Shown piece by piece: positions 47,355 to 58,965 of a DNA stretch of 64,000 nt. A program made the position numbers and the translations under genes. The DNA comes from Tenebrio molitor (lineage: Eukaryota; Arthropoda; Insecta; Coleoptera; Tenebrionidae), in assembly GCF_963966145.1 (NCBI RefSeq), contig NC_091049.1, positions 27,404,001 to 27,468,000 of the forward strand, given 5' to 3'. How positions within the stretch are numbered: the first letter of the stretch is position 1; the number at the start of each line of letters is the position of its first letter. The notes below the pieces were generated by a model. It searched no databases, had not been told where the DNA came from, and worked only from the letters and a program-made list of their open reading frames with translations.

Positions 47355-47430
47355 TCTCGCCTTCGGCTCTCCAGTCATATTTTTTTGTCGCCCGTAAAAA
47401 CCCTTTTACCATGCTAGTAATGTTAAATAC
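47355..47430 (-). repeat. Dispersed repeat shared with 57715-57795
   Basis: CCTTCGGCTCTCCAGTCATA through CCATGCTAGTAATGTTAAATAC is the reverse complement of the stretch at about 57715-57795. At the second site it lies directly next to the truncated end of the retrotransposon fragment. Confidence 0.6.
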
Positions 47431-48186
47431 TACTGTTGTGAGGTCCGGTAATTGAATTCTTCAATGACCCATTTGACCGGTCAATAATTGTCAATGACTT
47501 GACGTATTTGACCAGTCATTTTTAAAATTTAAATTTCCCGCTTATAATGTTGAAGATTATAGGATATGATGACTGTTTGACTGATGAGATGAGGTTATGT
47601 TGGGATGTCTGATTTCATTTACGTAGCTGCTGACAATGAAGAAATCGATTGTGACAATAAATAAGTAAATTATGACAATGAAACATGTAAAACTTTAATA
47701 AAGGTCATTGTGGAAAACGATTAAGCTTTTTATTTATTAGGAAGAAGTGGTTTTTATTTTTCAATCATTTTTGTGTGTTCTTAACATGACATACAATATA
47801 TTTTTATTTTCATAAAATATTTACCTACTTTTTTAAATTCTAAACGAATGTTTAAGTATTTTAAAAGAAACTAAAAAACTGCAAATACACGCTTTTTAAA
47901 TTAACAAAAAGTTCAAATTCTAGCAAATATGTTAAAGAAAAAACAAAGTATAACTTCACACAATTCAAACTTAACCTCACTTACACAATTTTAGAACAAT
48001 AATTTATCGATCAATAAATCTTATAAAAAATTGAATTAAGAACCGTTATTTGGTATTAAAATAATCCTTGACATTGAAAGAATCATTTTGTGTTCCTAGT
48101 TTTTGACCAATAATGACTGGTAATTGACCGATCAAAGACCGGTCTACTTTGACCAAAAATAAATGACCGGACATTTATCCATCACA
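47431..48186. mobile_element. hAT-like non-autonomous element with 8-bp target duplication
   Basis: Flanked by TTAAATAC at 47423-47430 and 48187-48194, an 8-bp direct duplication typical of hAT transposition. The termini are imperfectly inverted: TACTGTTGTGAGGTCCGGTA against the complement of the right end, TGTGATGGATAAATGTCCGG. Sub-terminal TGACCGGTCA/GACCGGTC motifs are repeated at both ends, as in hAT transposase-binding regions. The interior is AT-rich with no transposase. Confidence 0.75.
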
Positions 48187-48409
48187 TTAAATACCTACTA
48201 TCGTAGGAACTTTTTTTTTTGTTAGATTTTTTTTACAAAACAAATACAAATTGGACAGCTAGCAACGATTTAAATTGTCATATTATTGTCGCTGCCATAA
48301 TGAATAAATTTCCTCTACGATGAATTTCCAAAACGGAGTAAAGCATCAATGAGCAAGTAGAGGAAGCAGCACATTTTAAAGGCTTTCAACAAAATAATAG
48401 TATATTAAA

Positions 48410-48520
48410 GAACGAGTTTTATAAGGGTTGATTTGGCGCACGAGTCCCAAGTGTAGAAAACGACCCGTAGGGGAGTTTTGTATGGGATGAGTGCGCCAAT
48501 GCCCTTATAAAACAACTATC
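48410..48520. repeat. Hairpin insertion (TTATAAGGG stem)
   Basis: TTTTATAAGGGTTGATTTGG plus CGCAC pairs with GTGCGCCAATGCCCTTATAA plus AA around a loop containing CACGAGTCCC and CGACCCGTAGG. It belongs to the same structural class as 58966-59073. Confidence 0.6.
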
Positions 48521-49150
48521 TGCAATAGATGTTAAAAAGTAGAGTTTAAACATTAATATTGGAAATTTTTTGGTGTAAATGACAATAATACACTGAAATA
48601 TTGATAAAAATTTTCTTAGAGATCTATTAAACTACGAGTGCTTTAAGAGATAGCCATAAACGACTCCAAATTGAATACAATAATAGACCTATTAGAGACA
48701 CAGATTCTAAAAAAGAAATTACTCATGGAGACAAATGACGTGACCCATAACCTAACTTTTTAAATAATAAAAGCCCAAATTCGCGGTAAAGAGGTGTGTT
48801 CACAAGACAAAAGTTACTAAATTTAGTAACTCTAGTTAGTCATTACAAAAATGAATTAACTATAAACGCTTCTTTTGTACCTAGAATAAAGTTAAATTCA
48901 CTTACCTCTCCATTGCAAATTGGAGACCTTGCTGTTAGAGCCGTGAAACGTTGGGATAAAACTCAAAAAACAGCAAAACACTCTAGCCAAGGCGACAAAT
49001 AAAGTGTCAAACGACAAGTGATACAAGCACGCAACTGGTAATTGGACAGCGTCAACGGTTTCTTTCAAAATTCAAATTCATAAATTGGCGCCATTATTAA
49101 ACTCCACCCACTTCTCAGTCATTGGTGGTCACGTTATCGGATAGTACAGT
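48521..49150. other. Intergenic DNA, no gene seen
   Basis: One 68-codon frame (48796-49002) has partly protein-like composition (IGDLAVRAVKRWDK) but no recognisable domain, splice partner or strong start context. Confidence 0.4.
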
Positions 49151-49876
49151 GTGATCAAAAAGGACTGTTTGAGTTGGCAGTACTGATTTTTACTTTTAAA
49201 TGGTATAAGTGGAGTAACTTCCGGTTGTTGACGACTTCGCAGTGACAGCCCTCGTGTGACTTTTGAAATTCAAAGTAAAACGCTGGAAATTTCAAATTAA
49301 TTTATTTAACATGGTTATCACGTTGCAACACAACATTTTTAATGGAATGACTTATTTTCGAAGTGGGATTTATAATTCAATTGTTGGTTCTGTATTTCAA
49401 GTTGTTTCTTTGTACCGTTAATTTTTATACCTACATACATAACCTACAATTTTGTCGCTGTTGATTTCACGTATCACGTATCCCTCTACGATTTCACGTC
49501 AAATATTGGATGATTCAAAATCATTGTGGATAAGTATGGGAGTATGGCAACTATGTAAGAAAATTTATGTGGCAACTGTGTGGGAAGGATAGAGTTCACA
49601 TTCCTTTTACAGTTCATAGTCGCGCAATTTTGAAAATTGTCAAATAAAATTAAAAAAAAATCAAATGCACTCTTATGCAACATCATACAAATGTCAAGTC
49701 TACCCCACTTACACAGTTGCCACATAAATTTTCGTACATAGTTGCCGTACTTATCCACAATCATTTTGAATCACCCAATATTTGTCAAAAGACGCATCCG
49801 GTTGCAGTATTCCAAACAGCTGAATAACAAAATGCTCTTAATTGTATTGCCAATTTAAAAAGTCCTTTTTGATTAC
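49151..49876. mobile_element. TIR element, copy B, carrying a nested MITE
   Basis: GTGATCAAAAAGGACT at 49151-49166 and AGTCCTTTTTGATTAC at 49861-49876 are 16-bp inverted repeats with one mismatch. The left interior matches the element at 5163-5583. A palindromic MITE (49500-49784) is inserted in the right half. No transposase is encoded. Confidence 0.75.
49500..49784. mobile_element. Palindromic MITE, 285 bp
   Basis: Arms CAAATATTGGATGATTCAAA continuing into ATTGTGGATAAGTA, ATGTGGCAACTGTG and GGATAGAGTT are matched in inverse order at the right end, which closes TTTTGAATCACCCAATATTTG-like. The arms are about 110 bp each. A second, multiply interrupted copy lies at 62207-62870. Confidence 0.8.
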
Positions 49877-50395
49877 CCGGTATGTAGTGTAAAGTTCTTT
49901 TTTTATATGTAATTATAATTAATTTTTTAAAGTTTTGTGTCATTATCGTCTTTATTTCTTGTCCTTTGGTATTATTTATTATTTATTATTTATAAAATTT
50001 GCATTCACGATCTTTTTGCGCCCGAGTTGCCTATGATTTTTTCTTTTCATGTTGGACTAACTGATTCAGTGATGCAATGGATGCAACTTTTTTTTCTGTC
50101 ATTCAGGCTTATTATGGGGACCATTGGTTATTTACCAATATTGAAAGGAGAGCAACATTGGATATCAAAATATTTTAATAATTAAAATATTCCCTATTAT
50201 GGTGTCCACATTGGTAACGCTTAACTGACCTTGGTAGGTAAATTTCAGATGTTGGATAGAAACACAGTATGAAGTTGCCTTCTCCATCAGTGTCTTCAAT
50301 CTAAAGAATTAGGCAATATTTTTAGGGATTTGCGATTTTTTTTTACATGAATGATATGTCAATGTCATGTTAGAATAAAAAAGACTTCCAAAAAA

Positions 50396-50550
50396 TACAA
50401 TTTGATCAGAAAAAAAGGGCGGCTATGAAAAGCAAAATTTTTGAAAACATGCAGCCTTACGTAATAAACTGTCACTTGTCAATGGTGACATTTGCCTGAT
50501 TTTATTAAACAAAATAGAATCTCATTTTCCAAACGAGAACGACGAAAATG
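50396..50550 (+). repeat. Diverged relative of the 527-bp duplicated unit
   Basis: Shares GGGCGGCTATG, AAACTGTCACTTGT, TTGACATTT-like and AAACGAGAA blocks in order with 4425-4560 and 4953-5090, at clearly lower identity than those two share with each other. Confidence 0.45.
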
Positions 50551-51520
50551 GTAAATGGATTTACCAAACACAACCTTGATTGTTGGAAATATGTACAATA
50601 CAGAAATACAACGCATTATTTGTTTTCTGAATATGAATATTTTCAGAGCCAACGTGCTAAAAATATTAAAACAAATTTTATAAGTTTAATTCTATGTAAA
50701 GCAACAAATTTTCAAAATGGGCACCGTTTCTTTCTTGGCAAATTGCTATGACCATCTAGTGATTTTATTGGGATAACTAGTTAGAAAAGTAACAAAGCAA
50801 AGTAGCAAAGGTGTAGGTAGAAAACATAGAAAGGAATGTAACGGTAAACGCAGGTAGTTGTAGAAACCAGATGTGTGAGTGAGAGGGAGCGAATGAAGAG
50901 ATTAATTAGAACAATTTTGGGGAATCCAAACCAATATAGAATAATTCTTAGAAGTAGCAGATGACCGCAATTTAGGTGCATGGCATGACAACGTAACAGC
51001 GTTTCAAGTCCAATTTAGGTTTCAAAATAATGTTAATTTGTTTCATGTTATTTCTGTTTGTTTCTTGATGCTGATGTTTATTATTGTATAGATAAGTATG
51101 TGATCTTCTTGCATTTACTGATTGGGGAAACGCGTTCTCGCCAACATTAAAAATCATTATAAAGCATTTTCATTCCTTATTCGTGCCTTGGGGCACTCGA
51201 GTTCGGGAAGCTACCGTCAGTGTCCGTCGCACTCAATTAGCTGTGGTGCGGCGTAAGAGCACAAAATTAGCCGCGTCACCCATATCTGCGAGGTTCCAGG
51301 GCTATCGCGGCGGGTTCAATTTAATGGAGAAGATATTTCAAATTCAAACCGCATCACATAGTTCGTAGTCAAGCGCTTATAATGCTGTTCACGTTCACAA
51401 ATTTACGTATTTATATTCAGCACGGTCATTTATCCATGAGTCATATCTCAGTTCGCGGGCCGCGAGTCAAACCTCATTGAGTTAAATTTAATGTCCACCA
51501 AATAAGGGAGAAAAGTTGCA
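50551..51520. other. Intergenic DNA, no gene seen
   Basis: No supported gene. A moderately GC-rich stretch at about 51180-51330 has a 61-codon open frame of unusual composition but no recognisable domain. Confidence 0.4.
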
Positions 51521-51529
51521 TCGAGGAAG

Positions 51530-51660
51530 AGCCAAGGAAGTCGAAACGTTTCAACGTATTGTGTAGTTCACAGAAGAGCTCCGATAAGTATTTATGTAAT
51601 CAGTTAGGAAATGTCTCATTTTGTGTAACGAATGGCATTTCCCAATGTGTTTTGTACAAG
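51530..51660 (+). repeat. Dispersed repeat shared with 56215-56330
   Basis: The order CGTATTGTGTAGTTCA, AGAAGAGCTCCGATAA, TATTTATGTAATCAGT, GGAAATGT and TTTTGTGT-AATG recurs in the same order and orientation beside the odorant-receptor gene at about 56225-56330. Confidence 0.55.
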
Positions 51661-51662
51661 AT

Positions 51663-52635
51663 TTTTTGGTTCGACACTGTCAGAATTTGAGAATTTTCTC
51701 CTATGTGAACGGATTTTGATAAATGTCACAACTTGTCAAAACGAAACGTCAAGCAAATTTTAAAGATTTTAAACGATTTGGAGCTTTTAAGGGGCTCGTC
51801 GAACCAAAAAACGTTGTATTCAACTCGTTCATGTGTAAATTGGGCCTTTTTTGGCACTCGTAGACCTTTAAAACGCTCGTTTCACTCGCGTTTTAAAATG
51901 GCCCACATGTGCCAAAAAAGGCCCAATTTACACACAAACTCGTCAAATAAACTACTATTATCTAATCCCGTGGGATAAATGATACTTAACCCACTAATTT
52001 TTAGTGGGATAAGAACTTCATTACCTCACGCATTTTCATTACCTCACTCAGTGAGGTAATGAGTTTCATTACTGCACTCAGTGGGATAAATGAGTTTCAT
52101 TACCTCACTCAGTGGGATAAGTAAATTCTTATCCCACTGAGTGCGGTAATGAAACTCAATTATTTCACTGGCGAAAATCAATAAGATTTACCTTTTTTTT
52201 AAATTTGGGGGGGTCTTAGATAAAATTTTGTACATAACACGTGGGCTAAAGCATATTACAGGAAACTTTTGTGATTACAGATGAATCTGCAATCTTCACA
52301 CTTGAGTCCTGTAATATTGCTTTTATCCCACTAATTATGTAAATAACTATTACATTACAGCGCGAAAACTAGGTTTCAGGCCCGTGACTAATTTCGGAAA
52401 AATCAAAAGCAAGATATGATTTTCATTTCATCATTAGCGTTAATAGTAGTTTATTTAACGAGTTCATGTGTAAATGGGCTTTTTTTGGCATGAGTGGGCC
52501 AGTTTAAAACGCGAGCGTTTTAAAAGCCCACTTTAAAATCAGCTTGACGTTTCGTTTTGACAAGTTGTGACATTTATCAAAATCCGTTCACGCAGGGGAA
52601 AATTCTCAAATTTTGACAGTGTCGAACAAAAAAAT
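51663..52635. mobile_element. Foldback element of about 970 bp
   Basis: The left arm (about 51663-51960) begins TTCGACACTGTCAGAATTTG. The right arm (about 52445-52635) is its inverted complement, ending TTTGACAGTGTCGAACAAA. Both arms carry the AACGAGTTCATGTGTAAAT segment and an AAAACGCGAG hairpin. The centre has short repeated blocks (52015-52155). A solo arm occurs at 5690-5995. There is no coding capacity. Confidence 0.7.
52015..52155. repeat. Short tandem/palindromic block inside the foldback
   Basis: About three diverged direct copies of a 33-36 bp unit containing CACTCAGTG followed by AGTTTCATTAC, plus an inverted copy (TTATCCCACTGAGTGCGGTA). It lies in the centre of the 51663-52635 element. 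Confidence 0.6.
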
Positions 52636-53035
52636 AAATTTTCACCAGCGGTTACGAAAGAATTGTCATTTCTCAACTTGTTGCGGAAAGAGTGGCTTTC
52701 AAAACTTCAGTTAATTTTGAAAAGTGACACATTAGGTACATTAAAATTAGAAAAAAGATAATTTTGGTTGTTCTATACTTGAACTGCCGTTACCTAGCTT
52801 GGAGTGACTGCGGCCATAAGGTGAGAAAAATTAGGTACGTTTCCTACTTCATTTTGTTTTTTTGCTAATGTATTCCAATTATAAAAATGGAGCATTCAAA
52901 ACCATTTAGATTGCATTATTTATTATGGTGCTAAACTTATTTTATCAGTAGGTGCATTTGCATAGGTAACAAATATAGGTAAGCATTTGATTCAATATTA
53001 ACAGTTTGTGTAGAGAAAAATATATGTATTTTTCT
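52636..53035. other. Intergenic AT-rich DNA, nothing recognised
   Basis: No gene, repeat or RNA signal seen. Confidence 0.4.
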
Positions 53036-53250
53036 ATACAGGGTGTTCCACCTAAGATTTTCGAGCCTAATATCTCGGTTATTTTCCAACCGATTTTGAT
53101 GAAATTTAAAACGCAAGATATTTTAGACGGTAATAGTATATAACGGTATTAGGCCGATATAGGTTATGTAACAGACGAGGTTGAGATATTGTAAAATCGA
53201 GGCAGACCCGAGATTTTATAATCAACCGAGTCTGTTATATCCATATCGGC
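53036..53250. mobile_element. CAGGGTGTTCC transposon end and adjoining palindrome
   Basis: TACAGGGTGTTCCACCTAAG at about 53038 is a typical terminal sequence of TA-targeting insect transposons; no matching right end was found. It is followed by a hairpin in which ATAACAGACTCGG-like and TGTAACAGACGAGGTTGA arms pair around 53150-53245. Confidence 0.45.
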
Positions 53251-54343
53251 CGTATGTTGTTTTATAGTTTTCTTTATATCAATAATACTTAACATTTAAC
53301 GATGATTTATTTGTAAGACTGACATTTCTCTTTACTTCAAAAATTAAATTTAGTTGTCATCTGTGCCGTAACCGTAGCAACGGTAGCAAAAATAACGGCC
53401 TCGGTCTGATAATTTTGAATAACGGCCTAGTCTGTTATGGGTATCATATCAATCAAGCATTGAGTACTGATAAATCCTAATAACAGTATGGTATAAAGAA
53501 AAAAGTAAAATCCCATTAGTGCAATAACCAGAGTCTTGAATAGTTATTTACGAACCAAGTGCGGGAAGACGATGTTCCCGCATAAGCGCATTTTTAAAAT
53601 CACGAGCGACGGAGGAGCGAGTGCCTTTACTTAATGCGCGGATGAGCGGAAGATGTCCTCACGCAAGTGGTTGCAGATGCAAAAACGTAGACGCGTAAGT
53701 TCTCAGCCAAGGTTCTTATGACACACTCCTCATGAAAAAGAAAAATTATCAAACAATTGTTTTTTGTTGGAACTGCTAGACAGTAGATCTTGTTTAACAA
53801 TTTGAATGTCCTACGCGACATAATAATCTTAAAATAAAAAAAAGTAAATTGTTACAAAAGGTAATTTTTGTTGCAAGATTTTCTCATAATTAATATCGCG
53901 TGTTCAAATGAAATCCTGGGCTTAGTAGGCGTTGGAAAAATTAAACCGTTTAGAACAGTGTAAAGTTTGAATTTCCCGCCGTTTGATACCAGTGATATTT
54001 GTTTATGTTTAATCGGGACATAATTGAGCATGTGTGTTTTCAGCAAAGGGTGCTCTTAGATATTTGCTTCGAGAATAAGAATCGTTAGGTTATTCTATTT
54101 TTAATGTAAAACATTGCAAAGAAAAAAAAAATAGAAATATTTTTTTGACTCTAAATTTTAGGTTAGCTGTCAACATGCTCCAATTAATCTACGCTTTAAA
54201 AAAGCACAACAATTGACGGTTTCCAACACCTTCCCAGCCCAGGATTTCATTTGAACGGCCGATAGTACCTACTATTGAAAAGTCAATTCTCTAAAGATAT
54301 TTGGAAAATCATTGAAAATTAATCATTAAGATTCAATATCGAA
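53251..54343. other. Region downstream of the odorant receptor
   Basis: AT-rich. Contains another short hairpin-type repeat (about 53560-53700, with CACGAGCGACGGAGGAGCGAG). No gene recognised. Confidence 0.4.
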
Positions 54344-56080
54344 TCAATATTTTCCAATTTTTGTACTCAAGAAGACCGAAATTATCGAGTACAGTGTCTT
54401 GCCAATCTGAAAATTGAAACAAATATCTAATCGATGATAAATATCCTCACCAAGAGTCATACTCACAAACACAAGTAAAGTGTAGTTTATTGTAAAACTG
54501 TCTGTAAATTTTAAGCTGATCGGTCTGGTCGTGTTAGTCAAAATTGTCAACAGAAGCTTTCTGTTTTTGATATTCCAGGTGTACCATTTTGGAATGGAAA
54601 AACTCGCCAACATTTTTTCCGACTGAAAAATAATTCTGCATCAAAGTAAACATTTCAAAGTGAGCAACCTCGTCTTCCAAAAAGTGTCCAGCTGTTATCA
54701 AACTTGTGATGGTCGCCAACCCATAAACCGCCAACAAACAACTATGCCACGATATCGCATCCTGTAATGTAAGCCTAGTGAAAAACCCTTTGAGAAAGTC
54801 GACACGTTTTGCCATCCAGGTTAATATTATCAAAAATCAGTCAACTTAAAGTTTGACAGATGGCTTTAAAATATTAATTTGGTTGGCGGAAAGAGTCAAT
54901 TTCAGAAAAATAAATTTAGGGACGGGGTTTCTTACTTGTAGAAATAAAAGCGCAAGACTTGTAGCGATTACGATGGCGCCAAAAGTAAATGGCATTATGA
55001 GATGTTTTATTAGAAGCAATATATTATCTCTCCATCTGTAACAGACCGACGTTATTTGATATTGACAAATGTTGTACAAAGCTAAGTAAACATGAGGAAG
55101 ACCGCTTGAAAAATTTGAAAGTCAAAAACAGCTTAAAAGGTGAAAGTCAAGAAACAAAAAAGTTTCAGCTGAAGACAAATTAGAAGAAAAATATGTTCCA
55201 AACATGGAAGACTACGAACTCAAATTAAAAAAATGCCACGAGACAATTCATTACCGGATAAATTCACAATGTCTTTTGATTAAAGACTTGAGTCTCGACT
55301 CTGTCAACTGTTGATAATCTGCATTATACATTAGCGTCTCTTCAGAATCTGTACCATCTGTCATTTTTTGGATGAATATTTTACACATGTACATCTGAAA
55401 TTTCACGTGTTGCGTCCCATAAATCACTTCATAAGGATGTGCTGTCATGACAAAAAGGTTCAAATAAAGCGTTAAATTAAAGAAAATAACAAGAGACTGG
55501 GCCTGTCGAGGAAACAACAAGTGAAAAATATGTCGAACAAAGACCGTCTCTGTGGAATTATTGGACAGAAAATGAATGGTGGCCGCCGTCACACCTAGGA
55601 TGGTGTTGATTGCCACAAACACGTTTATTGCTCTGGATTCTCTTATGATTCTCTGTTTGGTTTTTTCACCGGCGGAATCGATTTCCCACAAATCGATCAC
55701 TTCCATTACTTGTTCTACCAAGTGATTTCTAGACAAAAGAATGGCGATTGCGAATTCAGCCTAAAATGGAAAGTTTAGGGACAAGTTGTGTCGTTTTTGG
55801 ACAGGTCTTACGTAACACATTTGCAAGAAGAGCGGTGAATGATTGATCAAGTTTGCTGTGGTCGCTGCCAGAAAGAAGAAGTAGAGTTGAGCGACTAACA
55901 ACGCCAAGTAGAAAAGAAATGTTAACTTCAGTAGGAATTTACCAATTCTTGTCTGATAAATGTCGCTGCCTAACACACGAACTAGTTTCAAGTAGTCGTC
56001 TGAAAAACGTCCATGAGGATCTTCTCTAGTTATAAATTAATGAACTTACAATTTAGGAGGTTCTGATGTTGGTAATCCAT
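54344..56080 (-). CDS. Insect odorant receptor (7tm_6 family)
   Basis: Ligand-binding subunit of an odorant-gated cation channel, expected to work with the Orco co-receptor in olfactory neuron dendrites. Exons on the minus strand: 56080-56050, 55999-55812, 55760-55255, 55035-54936, 54761-54669, 54622-54467 and 54406-54344; phases 1, 0, 2, 0, 0, 0; 378 aa with no internal stop. It starts MDYQHQNLLNYDYLKLVRVL, and several hydrophobic helices follow. The family's C-terminal signature is present: SEKMLASFSIPKWYTWN, then NRKLLLTILTNTTRPISLKF, then IGKTLYSIISVFLS. The RWRDNILLLIKHL segment across exons 3-4 is also typical. The exon-5 donor is unusual (GAG then GTTGCT), but the join restores the GHFLEDESEK motif. 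It is a single gene in transposon-rich DNA; no neighbouring receptor was seen. The specific subfamily number cannot be given. Confidence 0.92.
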
Positions 56081-56214
56081 AACTCTTGATTTTGTTTCCA
56101 AACAAGCTGTTAGAAAAACAAGCAGCAAATGAAGTGTGTTACGGAAAGAAATCGAACGCTTCAATTATTTCTTTTCTAAGGTATTGATATTGATAGGACA
56201 ATTTAGGTAATCAA

Positions 56215-56335
56215 GAACTAATGGACGTATTGTATAGTTCATAGAAGAACTTCGATAACTATTTGTGTAATCAATAAGGAAATGTATCATTTTGTGTTAT
56301 GAATGTTTTCTACAAGATTTTTTCTAATTGTGACA
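56215..56335 (+). repeat. Dispersed repeat shared with 51530-51660
   Basis: CGTATTGTATAGTTCATAGA, AACTTCGATAACTA, TTTGTGTAATCA and ATTTTGTGTTATGAATG match the 51530 copy in order. It lies upstream of the odorant-receptor start. Confidence 0.5.
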
Positions 56336-57800
56336 AAGTGGTTTCTGTAAACTTTAATCAACAAAATTCTTAATTTAATTTTGTTTCCCTCCACCACCCG
56401 GCGGCACGGCAATTTTGCCGGAGTACATACACTATTACGGATATTACTATCAAGTAATAGTGCAGTGATAATCAACATAATTACCGGCGTCTCGCCTCCA
56501 CATTTTCACTTTGTTGTGTTTTATTATGTTCTGTGTCAATGTTAAGGAACTTCCTCGCGATATGACATGACTATAATAATATACCTTTTTGAATTTCAAC
56601 TACCAATGTGTTCCCTAAATCCAGAATTTTTAAATTTTTAAAAAGAGATTGCGGTACTATTCCCGTTGCTGAAATTATAAGCGGTAAAATTGAATTTTTT
56701 TCTAAACACCAAAGATTTCTCATAGCAGCGGAGAGCTCTAAATATTTATTAATTTTTGTGTTATATGTCTGTGTTATTTTGTGTGAATTTGGAACAGCTA
56801 TATCTAAAAGATATGCTTGCTTTTGTTGTTTATTTAAAATAATAATGTCTGGTCTGTTATGCTTAATATGAATGTCACTTAAAACAGTTCGATGAAAATA
56901 TAATTTGTAATTGTCATTTTCCAAACAACTTTCAGGTTTATAACTATAATGTGGTTGTGTATTCTTTAATAAATTGAATTTAACAGCTAAATTCATGTGT
57001 ATAATTTTAGCAAATATATCATGACGTTTCTTATATTCGCTTTGAGCCAAAACAGTCCAAGAAGAAATTATGTGTTCAATTGTTTCCCCTTCAGTTCCGC
57101 AAATCCTACATTTATCAATTATCGATTGTAAACCGCATATGTGTTTTTTATAATTTCTTGTATTTATAACACGATCTTGTATTGCAAATATAAAACCCTC
57201 CGTCTTAGAGTGAATATTTGATTTCTTAAGCCATGCATGAGAAGCCTGAATATTAATTTCTGGTTGTTCCAGTTCTTTAAAGTATCTCCCATGTAAAGAC
57301 TTCTGCTTTATATTTGCTATAGTGTCAGGTATATTTGGCTTAACAATATCTGAAATTATATTATCACTTAAATTTAAAGGTGTGTAACTTTTATCGGCTG
57401 AAACCAAAGCATTAAAAAAGGTGTTATCACGAGCTCTATTGAGGAAATAATTTTTTAGTGAAGCAATTTGATTGTGTTGCAGTATTTCTAGATTTGAAAA
57501 ACCCCTACCACCGTTTTCGCGTGGTAAATTAAATCTTTCAATAGCAGATTTAGGGTGATGTTTACTAAATTTGGTAAAAAGAACTCTGGTTTTAATGTTT
57601 ATATTCTGTAAATTAGTTTTGGATCATTTTATAACACCAAAAGAATAGGTCAGTAATGGAACAGCATATGTATTAACTGCTTTAATTAAATTATTACCGT
57701 TTAATTTTAATTTTAGTATTTAACATTACTAGCATGGTAAAAAGGGTTTTTACTGGCGACAAAAGGATATGACTGGAGAGCCGAAGGCGAGCCAGTCACC

Positions 57801-58040
57801 TTCTGGCGTACATTTTATAAAACATGATATACAAGGGTATATTTTTAAAATGTGCCGAAATTTTACCTACGAGGTTGTAGGACAACGTAGAAAATTAAAA
57901 GCAATTAAAAAAAATTGTAGCTTAAAAAATAAATGTCATTTTATTTTTTGACATAGAATTTTTTAAATATTTTTTCCGAGTTCTACATGAAGCCAGTAGC
58001 TCGTGATTAAAATATCTGCACAACTTTCAAAGTCACCCTG
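57801..58040. mobile_element. Partial CAGGGTG foldback (one arm)
   Basis: Matches the right half of the 43168-43690 element at high identity, from GGCGTACATTTTATAAAACA to TTTCAAAGTCACCCTG, including TACGAGGTTGTAGGACAACG. The left half is missing. It lies inside the retrotransposon remnant. Confidence 0.7.
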
Positions 58041-58206
58041 TATGCTATACCATGGGCCAAAAACTCTGGAAATGTGTTAGGTTCCCTAATAAATCCGTTA
58101 AAGTGATCAAGTAAGCATTTATGAATACATACAAGTAAATTTTTTTAATCAAAAGTTATGAATTTGGTCACTTCCAGAGAATTTCCAATTATGTGAACTA
58201 TTAATA

Positions 58207-58673
58207 CACTGACCGGCACAAAAAACGACTCACTTTGAATTGTATTAATATAATTAAGTAATTCATTGTCTTAGAAAAATTTTTTGATATCATGTTGTAT
58301 TGATAAGTGTTATTTAAGTTATTCTTTATCAAAGAATATCCGACAAATAAAACATTGAACAGCAAATAAAATTTTAATGGAAAAAAAAAGCAATTTCCTA
58401 GAAAAAATTTTAGGTTATGAAAAATTGCCAAAATTTGAACAGCATTTTGAATTAGTATCTCGTATTGTCACATTAAAAAAACACAACGTGGAAAAACGCA
58501 AATTTTCTAATTATTTATTTCAACAAAACAATTCGGTTGCCATGGTGACCATAGCACTCCCGATCATTGAAAATATTCCAATTTAACTATAATAAAGAAA
58601 AATAAGCACAAATATCATTTCAAGATCATTTATTAAAGAAATCATAATGAGTCGTTTTTTGTGCCGGTGAGTG
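58207..58673. mobile_element. Mariner-type MITE, 467 bp, TA target site
   Basis: Flanked by TA (58205-58206 and 58674-58675). Starts CACTGACCGGCACAAAAAAC and ends with the inverted complement GTTTTTTGTGCCGGTGAGTG. It splits the retrotransposon frame that reads SLEILIRN on one side. The + frame 58377-58586 inside it does not resemble a transposase. Confidence 0.8.
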
Positions 58674-58965
58674 TATTTCTTATTAAAATTTCAAGACTAA
58701 TTTGAATATGATGTGGATTATTACTATCTGGTATCTCATTTTCTAAATGAGAAATCCATTCTGCCTGATTATTAAATTGAACTTCATTTGACCAGAATTC
58801 TTTAATTTCATTTATATCATTATTAGTTTGATTTTTATTATCCATTATCCATGCATATACCGGGTGTCCACTCTCAAAGTCGAACATAGGCAATTAACAT
58901 TGTGCATTAACTTTATAAGTAGGTATTATGCCATTATTTCTATACATAATAGTATATTATGATAC

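Larger units (their letters stand above)
56390..58893 (-). pseudogene. R2/R4-like non-LTR retrotransposon, decayed and interrupted
   Basis: Minus-strand remains of a retrotransposon with a restriction-enzyme-like endonuclease. The longest frame (57407-56571, open upstream to a TGA at 57626-57624) has a CRICGTEGETIEHII zinc knuckle followed by a Y-KRHD helix. It then has RPDIIILNKQQ-AYLLDIAVP, the RPDxxx...D endonuclease region. Just upstream in the same frame, beyond the TGA, lies AVPLLTYSFGVIK, so the stop probably replaces Trp. Further upstream, 58206-58041 carries a broken RT stretch (WKFSGSDQIHNF with LKKFTC), and 58893-58682 gives FWSNEVQFNNQAEWISHLEN. Two younger elements (57801-58040, 58207-58673) interrupt it, and the middle of the reverse transcriptase is missing. 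GC-rich 3' sequence (CCGGCAAAATTGCCG region, about 56395-56430) may be its 3' UTR. Confidence 0.75.

Noticed and set aside
48796..49002. 68-codon + frame
   Set aside because: No domain, weak context, and located between repeats.
58377..58586. 69-codon + frame inside a mariner-type MITE
   Set aside because: No transposase motifs, and too short; treated as part of the MITE.
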